Source of the DNA: Streptomyces abyssalis
Lineage (GTDB): Bacteria; Actinomycetota; Actinomycetes; Streptomycetales; Streptomycetaceae
Direction of reading: 5' to 3'
Assembly: GCF_001751365.1 (NCBI RefSeq)
Contig: NZ_LJGT01000041.1
Span: 304,208-368,207 of the forward strand
Length of the DNA stretch: 64,000 bases
A program made the position numbers and the translations under genes. The notes below the pieces were generated by a model. That model was given only the letters and a program-made list of their open reading frames with translations, made no database searches and was not told the DNA's origin. This document shows, piece after piece, positions 25,845 to 34,203 of the stretch (position 1 is the stretch's first letter; each line of letters begins with the position of its first letter).

Positions 25845-26657
25845 GTGATCCGCTTCGACGCCGACCGGCAGCGCTGGGTCGACGACGACGCCGAGGCGTT
25901 GCACGCGCGGCAGCACACGGAGTCCGCGCGGCAGCAGCGGCACGTGGCCAAGGGCGTGTTGGCCGTGCTCGCGGTGTGCGGGCTCGCGTTCGGCACGTGG
26001 GCGCTCGGCTGGAAGGACGAGCCCGGGCCGCCCGACGGCCGTTCGCAGCCGTCGGCGGTGGTGCCGGACCCGGCGGCCACCTCGCGGCCCGACAGGAGCG
26101 CACCGGCGGGCGACGGCGAGGAGCCGGCCGACCGTGCCGGCCAGGATGAGGCGGCCCCGCCCAAGGGGTACGAGATCGCGGAGGACCCGGAGGGGTTCAG
26201 CATCGCCGTTCCCGAGGGGTGGCAGCGCCGCGTGGAGGACCGGGACGGCGCGCAGGCCGTCTTCTACGAGAAGCCAGGCGGGGCGAGTCAGCTCCAGGTC
26301 TTCTTCGTGGAGGACTCCGACCCGCACGAGTCGCTGGAGCTGGCGGAGGAGAACGCCCAGAAGAACGAGGGCTTCGAGCTCGACTCCCTCGACCGTCTCG
26401 ACGGAGGCGACGGCCCGGCCGCTCGTCTCGAATACACCTACGACTCCGCTGAGCACGGCGGGACGAGGCGGGTCATCGACCACCGCTTCGAGGCCGAGGA
26501 CGGCGAGCTGTACGCGGTCGTCGCGTACGGGCAGGAGGACGACAGCGCCTCGGAGGAGCAGAAGGAGCGGCTGGACACCGCGCTGACCTACTTCTGCCCG
26601 ACCGGAGTGGACTGCGGGGACGCGAGCGGCGGCGGAGACGGGGACGACGGGCTCTGA
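25845..26657 (+). CDS. Single-pass membrane protein with extracytoplasmic domain
   Basis: GTG 25845 gives 270 residues. Residues 1-35 are cytoplasmic (FDADRQRWVDDDAEALHARQ), and a membrane segment lies at about 36-53 (GVLAVLAVCGLAFGTWALG). A disordered linker follows, then a domain from about 105 (YEIAEDPEGFSIAVPEGWQRR ... ALTYFCPTG). The 'GFSIAVPEGW' start is familiar from the extracellular sensor parts of actinobacterial Ser/Thr kinases and LpqN-like proteins, suggesting ligand binding outside the cell. It starts 22 bases after the MSGGA-motif gene and probably belongs to the same transcript. Confidence 0.7.
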   Translation: MIRFDADRQRWVDDDAEALHARQHTESARQQRHVAKGVLAVLAVCGLAFGTWALGWKDEPGPPDGRSQPSAVVPDPAATSRPDRSAPAGDGEEPADRAGQDEAAPPKGYEIAEDPEGFSIAVPEGWQRRVEDRDGAQAVFYEKPGGASQLQVFFVEDSDPHESLELAEENAQKNEGFELDSLDRLDGGDGPAARLEYTYDSAEHGGTRRVIDHRFEAEDGELYAVVAYGQEDDSASEEQKERLDTALTYFCPTGVDCGDASGGGDGDDGL

Positions 26658-26692
26658 GAGGCACCGTCACGGCCTGCAGGGGAGCCATGGCC

Positions 26693-26715
26693 AGCGGCGG
26701 GGTCCCGACGCCGCT
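26693..26715. terminator. Short hairpin between convergent genes
   Basis: AGCGGCG (26693-26699) and CGCCGCT (26709-26715), in a 97-base gap between convergent genes. Confidence 0.4.
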
Positions 26716-26754
26716 GCCGCCGCACAGCAGATGCGGGGGAACGGTCTCGGCAAC

Positions 26755-27342
26755 TCAGTCCCTGGGGAAGTCTCCCGTCTCCAGCTTCAGCCCGACGACC
26801 GTCCCGGTCAGGTCGAGCGTCTTGCCGAAGGCGACGGTCAGCTCGCTCTGATATTCACCCTTCTCGGGCTGTGTGAAGAGGTGGCACTCGCCGGCGTAGG
26901 GGTCGGCGATGAGAAACACGGGCACGTCGGCGAGGGCGTAAGCCCGCTTTTTCTTGCCGTAGTCGTTGGGGGCGGTGTCCTCCGAGATGACCTCGGCGAC
27001 ACATTCCACATCCTCGTGTCGCCAGCGGCCCCTCTCGTTCTTCTCGGCGTCCTCGGCGAGAGCCACCACGTCGGGAGCGAAGCCGTTCAGATGTCCGGGG
27101 AAGTCGAAGCGCACGTCCGACTTGATCCGGTTCCTGGGATACCTGGTACGCAGCTGATCGTAGAGAGCCGCGATGATTTCCCAGTGCGTGTCCCGTTGCG
27201 GCGACATGAAGACGGTCCCCTCGACGATCTCGGTCTTGTAGCCCTCGGGGACGGGCATCCGCTCCAGCCGCTCGAACAGGTCGTCCAAGCTCGGCACCTC
27301 GTGCTCGGCCATCTCGGTCCTGTCGGTCAGTGCGATGGTCAT
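26755..27342 (-). CDS. Uma2 family (DUF820) PD-(D/E)XK-fold protein
   Basis: The frame is open to 27453, but ATG 27342 begins the recognisable protein (195 residues) and has AGGAG upstream. Family signs: the N-terminal helix DLFERLERMPVPEGYKTEIVEG, H-E-I-I-AALYDQLR, GFAPDVVAL (the PD core), VECVAEVISEDT (the E-x-x core, with Ile-Ser where many nucleases have a Lys), DYGKKKRAYALADVPVFLIADP. The fold is a restriction-endonuclease-like one; these proteins are abundant in Streptomyces and cyanobacteria, with no settled role. It is divergent from betB and convergent with the gene at 25845. Lower-GC codons than its neighbours hint at mobility. Confidence 0.85.
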   Translation of the reverse strand: MTIALTDRTEMAEHEVPSLDDLFERLERMPVPEGYKTEIVEGTVFMSPQRDTHWEIIAALYDQLRTRYPRNRIKSDVRFDFPGHLNGFAPDVVALAEDAEKNERGRWRHEDVECVAEVISEDTAPNDYGKKKRAYALADVPVFLIADPYAGECHLFTQPEKGEYQSELTVAFGKTLDLTGTVVGLKLETGDFPRD

Positions 27343-27730
27343 GACCCTGTGCTCCTCCCCGCTGCCGCGCCGTTCCACGCCTGCAGCCGCATTGTCCAAC
27401 GATACGAACGGCGAGCAGGGCACGGCCTTGATCGCCGTGATCGCGGCCGTCAATACCGCCCGGTTCGCAAGGCGGCAGATCCGGCCAGGCCGTCACGCTC
27501 AAATCGTTATGAACGTCCGCACACGGCGCCAATCAGGCCCTTCGCTCCCCCCGTCGCACTTCGGCCAGTGAGGAACCCCACTTATCCGTGCCGGACGGAC
27601 ATGCAAACGCCAGGACGGGGCAGGGTTCGCTCTTGTCATGTGACCAGCGCATGGCCTTATTTCACCGTGATCGCGATGTGATTTTTTCGTGACACGATGC
27701 GTCATTACAGCTCGGAAGGCAGTACAGAAG
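27343..27730. other. Divergent gap between Uma2 gene and betB
   Basis: 388 bases. The 70 bases before betB are AT-richer than average, with T6 (27682-27687) and the sequence TTTCACCGTGATCGCGATGTGA containing an ATCGCGAT palindrome. No regulator site of known consensus is seen; promoters for both genes must lie here. Confidence 0.4.
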
Positions 27731-29233
27731 GTGTCCGAAATCGAAAGCATTCACATCGACGGCAACTGGCGCGTGGCGCAGTCCGGCGGGACACGGGAGA
27801 TTCTCGATCCCGCCGACGCCACCACGCTCGCCGTCGTCGCCGAGGGCGGTCTTGAGGACACCGATGCAGCCGTCGCCGCCGCGCGCCGCGCCTTCGACGA
27901 GGGCGAGTGGCCCCGTACCCCGGTGGCCGAGCGCGCCGCGCTGCTGCGGAGAGTCGCGGACCTGCTCCAGCGGGACCGCGAGGAGATCGGCCTCACGGAG
28001 TCGCGGGACGCGGGGAAGACCTGGGAAGAGGGCCGCGTAGACGTCGACGACGTCACCGCGGCCTTCCGCTACTTCGCCGACCTCGTCACCGGGGAGTCCG
28101 GCGGACGCGTCGTGGACGCCGGCGACCCGGACGTGCACAGCGTCGTCGTCCACGAACCCGTCGGCGTCTGCGCCATGATCACGCCGTGGAACTACCCGCT
28201 GCTGCAGGCGAGTTGGAAGGTCGCACCGGCACTGGCCGCCGGAAACACCTTCGTGATCAAGCCCAGTGAGATCACTCCCATGACCACCGTCCACCTGGTG
28301 AAGCTCCTCGCCGAGGCCGGCCTGCCCGCCGGCGTCGCGAACCTGGTGACGGGCGCCGGCGACCCCGTGGGCGCCCGCCTGTCCGAGCACCCCGACGTGG
28401 ATCTGGTCTCCTTCACGGGCGGCCTCGTCTCCGGTACGAAGGTCGCCCAGGCCGCCGCCCCCGGCGTGAAGAAGGTGGCCCTGGAGCTGGGCGGCAAGAA
28501 CCCGAACGTCGTCTTCGCCGACGCCTGCGCCACGGAGGAGGGCTTCGACACGGCCGTCGACCAGGCCCTCAACGCCGCCTTCATCCACAGTGGCCAGGTC
28601 TGCTCCGCCGGCGCCCGCCTCATCGTCGAGGAATCGGTGCGCGAGCGCTTCGTCACCGAGGTCGCCGCCCGCGCCCAGCGCATCCGGCTGGGCCGCGGCA
28701 CCGAGGAGGGCGTCGAGTGCGGGCCGCTGGTCTCCGCGCAGCAGCTGGCGAAGACCGAGGCGTACGTCGCATCCGCGCTGGACGAGGGAGCGGTGCTGCG
28801 CAGCGGCGGCGAGCGGCCCGAGCCCTCCGACGTGCGTCCCGCCGACGGCTACTTCTACTCGCCCACGGTCCTCGACAACTGTCACCGGCGCATGAAGGTG
28901 ATCCGGGAGGAGACCTTCGGGCCTATCCTCACCGTCGAGACCTTCCGGACCGAGGACGAAGCGGTGGCGCTGGCGAACGACACCGAGTACGGCCTCGCCG
29001 GTGGCGTCTTCTCCGCGGACACCGCTCGCGCCCGGCGCGTCGCGGCCCGTCTGCGGCACGGCACCGTGTGGATCAACGACTTCCACCCCTATCTGCCGCA
29101 GGCGGAGTGGGGTGGTTTCGGCAAGTCCGGCGTGGGCCGTGAGCTGGGGCCGCACGGGCTGGCCGAGTACCGCGAGACCAAGCACGTGTACGAGAACCTG
29201 CGTCCCGCACCGGTCCGCTGGTTCTCCGGCTGA
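27731..29233 (+). CDS. betB: Betaine-aldehyde dehydrogenase family protein
   Basis: Oxidises betaine aldehyde to glycine betaine with NAD(P). GTG 27731 follows GGAAGG and gives 500 residues, the normal ALDH length. ALDH motifs: TPWNYPLLQASWKVAPALAA, FTGGLVSGTKV, Glu252 in LELGGKNPNVVF (general base), Cys291 in SGQVCSAGAR (nucleophile), and EETFGPILTV. Placement before a choline dehydrogenase and a glycine betaine importer supports the substrate. A general aldehyde dehydrogenase is the alternative. First gene of the osmoprotection block. Confidence 0.88.
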   Translation: MSEIESIHIDGNWRVAQSGGTREILDPADATTLAVVAEGGLEDTDAAVAAARRAFDEGEWPRTPVAERAALLRRVADLLQRDREEIGLTESRDAGKTWEEGRVDVDDVTAAFRYFADLVTGESGGRVVDAGDPDVHSVVVHEPVGVCAMITPWNYPLLQASWKVAPALAAGNTFVIKPSEITPMTTVHLVKLLAEAGLPAGVANLVTGAGDPVGARLSEHPDVDLVSFTGGLVSGTKVAQAAAPGVKKVALELGGKNPNVVFADACATEEGFDTAVDQALNAAFIHSGQVCSAGARLIVEESVRERFVTEVAARAQRIRLGRGTEEGVECGPLVSAQQLAKTEAYVASALDEGAVLRSGGERPEPSDVRPADGYFYSPTVLDNCHRRMKVIREETFGPILTVETFRTEDEAVALANDTEYGLAGGVFSADTARARRVAARLRHGTVWINDFHPYLPQAEWGGFGKSGVGRELGPHGLAEYRETKHVYENLRPAPVRWFSG

Positions 29234-29304
29234 CGGAGCACTTGACCATGCCCTCGTCGACCCCTCCCCCCGCGACACGTGAACACAAGGAGCACAACAC
29301 GGAA

Positions 29305-30918
29305 ATGTCCAGCCACGACATATCCAGCTACGACTACGTCATAGTCGGCGGCGGTACGGCCGGGTCGGTGATCGCCTCACGGCTCACCGAGGACCCGGAC
29401 GTCACCGTCGCCCTCATCGAGGGCGGACCGTCGGACATCGACCGTCCCGAGGTGCTCACGCTGCGCCGCTGGCTCGGTCTGCTCGGCGGTGAGCTCGACT
29501 ACGACTACCCCACGACCGAGCAGCCCCGCGGCAACTCCCACATCCGGCACAGCCGCGCGAAGGTGCTCGGCGGCTGCTCGTCCCACAACACCCTGATCTC
29601 CTTCAAGCCGCTGCCGTCCGACTGGGACGAGTGGGAGGCCGGAGGTGCCAAGGGCTGGGGCGCCGCCGCGATGGACCCGTACTTCGGCAAGCTGCGCAAC
29701 AACGTCGTGCCGGTCGGTGAGCAGGACCGCAACGACATCGCCCGCGACTTCATCGCGGCCGCCAAGGAGGCGCTGGACGTCCCCGAGGTCGAGGGCTTCA
29801 ACAAGCGGCCGTTCCACGAGGGCGTCGGCTTCTTCGACCTCTCCTACCACCCGGAGAGCAACAAGCGCTCCTCCGCCTCCGTCGCCTACCTGCACCCCCA
29901 CATCGAGGCCGGTGACCGCCCGAACCTCGACATCCTGCTGGAGACCTGGGCGTTCCGGCTCCAGCTGGAGGGCAGCAAGGCGACCGGCGTGCACGTACGC
30001 GGCAAGGACGGCGCCGAGCGGCTGATCCGGGCGGAGCACGAAGTGCTCGTCTGCGCGGGTGCTGTGGACACCCCGAGGCTGCTGATGCACTCCGGCATCG
30101 GGCCCAAGGGGGACCTGGAGGCGCTCGGCCTCCCCGTCGCACACGACCTGCCGGGTGTGGGGGAGAACCTGCTCGACCACCCCGAGTCGGTGATCGTCTG
30201 GGAGACGGACGGGCCCATCCCCGACAACTCCGCGATGGACTCCGACGCAGGGCTCTTCCTGCGCCGTGACCCGGAGTCGGCCGGACCCGACCTGATGTTC
30301 CACTTCTACCAGATCCCTTTCACCGACAATCCCGAGCGGCTCGGCTACGAACAGCCCCCGCACGGCGTGTCGTTGACGCCCAACATTCCCAAGCCCCGCA
30401 GCCGCGGGCGCCTTTACCTCACCTCGTCCGATCCGTCCGTCAAACCGGCCCTGGACTTCCGGTACTTCACGGACGAGGACGACTACGACGGCCGTACGCT
30501 CGTCGACGGCATCAAGGCCGCCCGCCAGGTCGCGCGAACGGAGCCCTTCGCGGGCTGGATCAAGCGCGAGGTCTGCCCCGGCCCGGACGTCACCTCCGAC
30601 GCCGGCATCAGCGAGTACGCGCGCAAGGTGGCCCACACCGTCTACCACCCGGCCGGTACCTGCCGCATGGGCGCCGCAGACGACGCCCTCGCCGTCGTCG
30701 ACCCCCGGCTGAGGGTCCGCGGCCTGCAGGGCATCCGCATCGCGGACGCCTCCGTCTTCCCCACCATGCCCGCGGTCAACCCGATGATCGGCGTGCTGAT
30801 GGTCGGCGAGAAGGCCGCCGACCTCGTCCGCTCCGACCGCTCCGGCGGGTCCGACCCGTCCGCCACGACTGCTGATCCGACTGCGAATACGACTACGGCA
30901 CCGGGAGGTGTTGCGTGA
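29305..30918 (+). CDS. betA: Choline dehydrogenase (GMC oxidoreductase family)
   Basis: Oxidises choline to betaine aldehyde with FAD. ATG 29305 gives 537 residues; AAGGAG lies 11 bases upstream. ATG 29248 is an alternative adding 19 polar residues. The FAD-binding motif YDYVIVGGGTAGSVIASRL is at about residues 10-28; the GMC signatures are KVLGGCSSHNTLI and CAGAVDTPRLLMHSGIGP. The C-terminal HTVYHPAGTCRMG holds the catalytic His, and VNPMIGVLMVGEKAADL closes the FAD domain. The stop overlaps the start of the ABC ATPase, so synthesis and import of glycine betaine are coupled. Confidence 0.88.
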   Translation: MSSHDISSYDYVIVGGGTAGSVIASRLTEDPDVTVALIEGGPSDIDRPEVLTLRRWLGLLGGELDYDYPTTEQPRGNSHIRHSRAKVLGGCSSHNTLISFKPLPSDWDEWEAGGAKGWGAAAMDPYFGKLRNNVVPVGEQDRNDIARDFIAAAKEALDVPEVEGFNKRPFHEGVGFFDLSYHPESNKRSSASVAYLHPHIEAGDRPNLDILLETWAFRLQLEGSKATGVHVRGKDGAERLIRAEHEVLVCAGAVDTPRLLMHSGIGPKGDLEALGLPVAHDLPGVGENLLDHPESVIVWETDGPIPDNSAMDSDAGLFLRRDPESAGPDLMFHFYQIPFTDNPERLGYEQPPHGVSLTPNIPKPRSRGRLYLTSSDPSVKPALDFRYFTDEDDYDGRTLVDGIKAARQVARTEPFAGWIKREVCPGPDVTSDAGISEYARKVAHTVYHPAGTCRMGAADDALAVVDPRLRVRGLQGIRIADASVFPTMPAVNPMIGVLMVGEKAADLVRSDRSGGSDPSATTADPTANTTTAPGGVA

Positions 30919-32021
30919 TGTCCGAGACCCACGAGTCCGCCCCGGCCACTCCGGTGTTCTCCGTCCGCAATCTGTGGAAGGTCTTCGGCCCCAAGGCACA
31001 TCGGGTGCCCGGCGACAAGGAACTCGCCGGGCTCTCCGCCGCCGAACTGACCAAGCGCACAGGCTGCACCGCCGCCGTCCGCGACGTCTCCTTCGACGTA
31101 CGCAAGGGCGAGGTCTTCGTCGTCATGGGCCTCTCCGGCTCCGGCAAGTCGACGCTCGTCCGCTGCCTCACCCGCCTCATCGAACCGACCGCCGGCGTGC
31201 TGGAGATGGACGGCGAGGACGTACGGGCGATGGACAAGCACCGCCTGCGCGAGCTGCGCCGTCACCGCACCGCCATGGTCTTCCAGAACTTCGGCCTGCT
31301 GCCGCACCGCACGGTGACCGACAACGTCGCCTACGGCCTGGAGATCCAGGGGATGTCCAAGCAGGAACGCCGCGCCAAGGGCACCGAGATGGTGGAGAAG
31401 GTCGGCCTGGAGGGCCTGGGCGACCGCCGTCCCGTACAGCTCTCCGGCGGTCAGCAGCAGCGCGTCGGGCTGGCCCGCGCGCTCGCCGTCGACCCCGAAG
31501 TCCTGCTCTTCGACGAGCCGTTCAGCGCCCTCGACCCGCTGATCCGCCGGGACATGCAGGAGGAGGTCATCCGGCTGCACCGCGAGGAGGGCCGGACGAT
31601 GATCTTCATCACGCACGACCTGTCCGAGGCGCTGCGGCTGGGCGACCGCATCCTGCTGATGCGCGACGGCGAGATCGTCCAGCTCGGCACGCCCGAGGAG
31701 ATCGTCGCCAACCCCGCCGACGACTACGTGCGCGACTTCGTCCGCGACGTCCCGCGCGAGCAGGTCATATCCGTGCGCCGCGCCATGCGCCCCGCCGAGA
31801 AGGCCGACGGCGACAACGGTGCGGAACTCTCCCCGGACACGCTGGTCTCCGACGCGATCGAGGCCGTCGCCCGCAGCGGCGAGAACCTCCGCGTCGTGGA
31901 CGACGGCCGGACGATAGGCGTCATCGACCATGCCTGCCTGCTCAACGTGGTCGCCGGTATCGACGGCGACGACGACGGAGAGGGCGACCCGGGCAAGGAC
32001 AAGGAGGTGGCCGCCGTATGA
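30918..32021 (+). CDS. Glycine betaine/proline ABC transporter ATP-binding protein
   Basis: OpuAA/ProV-type ATPase. 367 residues from ATG 30918, with GGGAGGTG eight bases upstream; GTG 30915 is possible. The insertion before the first beta strand (RVPGDKELAGLSAAELTKRTGCTAAV) is typical of ProV. Walker A GLSGSGKST, Q-loop FQNFGLLPH, signature LSGGQQQRVGLARAL, Walker B VLLFDEPFSALDP, and H-loop FITHD are all intact. The C-terminal about 90 residues resemble one CBS-like half-domain (LVSDAIEAVARSGENLRVVDDGRTIGVID), the region that senses ionic strength in OpuA. It overlaps its neighbours at both ends. Confidence 0.92.
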   Translation: MSETHESAPATPVFSVRNLWKVFGPKAHRVPGDKELAGLSAAELTKRTGCTAAVRDVSFDVRKGEVFVVMGLSGSGKSTLVRCLTRLIEPTAGVLEMDGEDVRAMDKHRLRELRRHRTAMVFQNFGLLPHRTVTDNVAYGLEIQGMSKQERRAKGTEMVEKVGLEGLGDRRPVQLSGGQQQRVGLARALAVDPEVLLFDEPFSALDPLIRRDMQEEVIRLHREEGRTMIFITHDLSEALRLGDRILLMRDGEIVQLGTPEEIVANPADDYVRDFVRDVPREQVISVRRAMRPAEKADGDNGAELSPDTLVSDAIEAVARSGENLRVVDDGRTIGVIDHACLLNVVAGIDGDDDGEGDPGKDKEVAAV

Positions 32022-32095
32022 GCATCCGCTTCGCAGCGCCCGCCGCACGGCAGGGCCGCTTCGGGGTCGACCCGGGGAAGGTGAGGCCGGCATGA
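32018..32095 (+). CDS. 25-codon ORF nested between ABC ATPase and permease
   Basis: ATG 32018 overlaps the ATPase stop, and the ORF's own TGA (32093-32095) overlaps the permease ATG (32092). AAGGAGG (32001-32007) is the strongest SD seen in this operon and lies about 10 bases before this ATG. The 25-residue product is basic (Arg at positions 4, 11, 14 and 23) with no membrane segment. It could be a translational coupler, a microprotein, or a relic. Without it the ATPase and permease would be separated by 70 untranslated bases. Confidence 0.35.
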   Translation: MSIRFAAPAARQGRFGVDPGKVRPA

Positions 32096-34137
32096 GCACC
32101 CCCACCATTCCCGAGCAGGGCGAGCAGAAGACATCCGACGCCCCCTCGCCGCGGCAGCCGGACGGGCGGCCCGAGCAGCAGGCCCCTCCGAGCGGCCTGG
32201 CAGTGCTCGCCCGCAGTCCCAAGGTGCTCGCGGTGCTCGTCGCCGTCCTGGTCGTCGTCGTCAGCGCGGCGGTCGGCGGCTCCGGGGTCTGGCCGCAGGG
32301 CTGGACGATCGACATCAGGACGCCGCTGAACGACCTGGACGGCTGGCTGGTCGACAACCGCGAGAAGAGCCCGATCTTCCTCTACTTCCTGCTGCACATC
32401 AGCAACTCCGCCGAATCCTCGGTGGACGCCATCATCAGCCTCTTCGACGCGATGGGCTGGATCGGCGTCACCGTCGTCGGCACGCTGGTCGGATGGGCGG
32501 CTGGAGGCTCCGACCTCTCCCGCCGCGCCCTGCGCACCGGTGGCACGACGCTCGGGGTCTTCATCGCCTGCGGTGTGCTGAACATGTGGGCACCCACGAT
32601 GGAGACGCTGGCCCTCATGACGGTGGCCGTCTTCGCCGCCGCAGTGCTGGGGCTGCTGCTCGGGCTCGGAGCGGGACTCTCGGACCGGTTCGAGAAGATC
32701 CTCCGTCCGGTCTTCGACACCATGCAGGTCATGCCCGCCTTCGCATATCTGCTGCCGTTGCTGCTGATGTTCGGCGTGGGCGTGCCGTCCGCGCTGATCG
32801 CGACCGTCATCTACGCGGCTCCGCCGATGGCCCGCCTCACCTCCCTCGGGCTGCGCAGCGCCGACCCGGCCGCGCTGGAGGCGTCGGCCTCACTCGGAGC
32901 GAGCCACTGGCAGCGGCTGTGGACAGCGCGGCTGCCGCTTGCGCGCAAGCAGATGATGCTGGGGCTCAATCAGGCCATCATGATGTGCCTGTCCATGGTC
33001 GTCCTCGCCTCCCTCATCGGTTCCGAGGGGCTGGGTGACGAGATCTACCAGGCGCTCGGGAGCCTCGACGTCGGCACCGCGCTCACCGCGGGCGTCGCCG
33101 TCGTGCTCATCGCGGTGCTGCTGGACCGTACGACCGCGGCGGCCGGGGAGCGGCTGGACGCCACCGTGACGGTGGGCGCGACCCGCCTCATGGCGCGGAT
33201 CCGGATGGCCGTATGGGGTCTGGTGCTCGCCCTGATCGGTGTCTTCTCCGCCGTCGGCTCCTCCATCGGCGAGCGAGAGTGGCCGGACGTGTGGACGGTG
33301 GACGTCACGCGTCCGCTGCAGAGCGCCGTCGACTGGCTGACCGAGACGATCGGTTCCGGCATCCCCGTGCTGGGCGGAACGGTCGTCTGGGCCAAGGGCT
33401 TCACCGTCTACGTGCTCAACCCCCTGCGCTCGGGGCTGGAGACCACACCGTGGTGGGCCCTGGCGCTGCTGGTCGGCGTCATCGGCTGGATCGTCGGCAC
33501 CTGGCGGGCCGCGCTGACCGGTGTGATCTGCCTCGGCCTGATCGGAATGATGGGCCTCTGGGAGAAGTCGATGGACACCTTCTCGCAGGTCATCGGCGGT
33601 CTGGTGCTGACCATGGTCATCGGCATCGTCCTCGGCATCCTCACGGCGCGGGTCGAACGCGTGGAGCGGATGCTGCGTCCGGTGCTCGACACGATGCAGA
33701 CGATGCCGCAGTTCGTGTATCTGATCCCGGTGATCGCTCTCGTCGGCCTCAGCCGCAGCGCGGGCATCATCGCGGCGGTCATCTACGCCTGTCCGGCCGT
33801 CATCCGCATCACGGCGCAGGGGTTGCGTTACGTCGACCCCGCGGCGATGGAGGCGTCCCGTTCGCTCGGCGCCACCAGCAGGCAGCAACTCCTGGGCGTC
33901 CAGCTCCCGCTGGCTCGCAAGTCGCTGCTGGTCGGCGTCAACCAGGGTGTCGTGCTGGTGCTGTCGATGGTCGTCATCGCCGGTCTGATCGGCGGCGGCG
34001 CGCTCGGCTACGACGTCGTGCAGGGCCTCTCCAAGGGCGACCTCTCCCAGGGCCTGCCCGCGGGCATCGCCATCGTCTGCCTCGGCATCATGCTCGACCG
34101 GATCACGCAGCCCGCGGGAGAGCGCCCCCGTGACTAG
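32092..34137 (+). CDS. Glycine betaine ABC transporter permease, two fused permease domains
   Basis: 681 residues from ATG 32092, with GGGGAAGGTGAGG upstream. After a 40-residue polar N-terminus there are two complete BPD_transp_1 (OpuAB/ProW) units. Each has its EAA-type loop: EASASLGASHWQRLWTARLP at about residue 263, and EASRSLGATSRQQLLGVQLP at about residue 585. Single-domain permeases form homodimers, so this fused version may provide both halves of the channel in one chain. Conserved tails (LIGSEGLGDEIYQALG and LIGGGALGYDVVQGL) repeat the unit structure. It works with the ATPase and the binding protein on either side. Confidence 0.92.
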   Translation: MSTPTIPEQGEQKTSDAPSPRQPDGRPEQQAPPSGLAVLARSPKVLAVLVAVLVVVVSAAVGGSGVWPQGWTIDIRTPLNDLDGWLVDNREKSPIFLYFLLHISNSAESSVDAIISLFDAMGWIGVTVVGTLVGWAAGGSDLSRRALRTGGTTLGVFIACGVLNMWAPTMETLALMTVAVFAAAVLGLLLGLGAGLSDRFEKILRPVFDTMQVMPAFAYLLPLLLMFGVGVPSALIATVIYAAPPMARLTSLGLRSADPAALEASASLGASHWQRLWTARLPLARKQMMLGLNQAIMMCLSMVVLASLIGSEGLGDEIYQALGSLDVGTALTAGVAVVLIAVLLDRTTAAAGERLDATVTVGATRLMARIRMAVWGLVLALIGVFSAVGSSIGEREWPDVWTVDVTRPLQSAVDWLTETIGSGIPVLGGTVVWAKGFTVYVLNPLRSGLETTPWWALALLVGVIGWIVGTWRAALTGVICLGLIGMMGLWEKSMDTFSQVIGGLVLTMVIGIVLGILTARVERVERMLRPVLDTMQTMPQFVYLIPVIALVGLSRSAGIIAAVIYACPAVIRITAQGLRYVDPAAMEASRSLGATSRQQLLGVQLPLARKSLLVGVNQGVVLVLSMVVIAGLIGGGALGYDVVQGLSKGDLSQGLPAGIAIVCLGIMLDRITQPAGERPRD

Positions 34138-34203
34138 GCACCCACACAACGCACCCCCCACCCCCGACGGAACCCACCCCGAGAAGAGAAAACAGGTCAA
34201 GAC

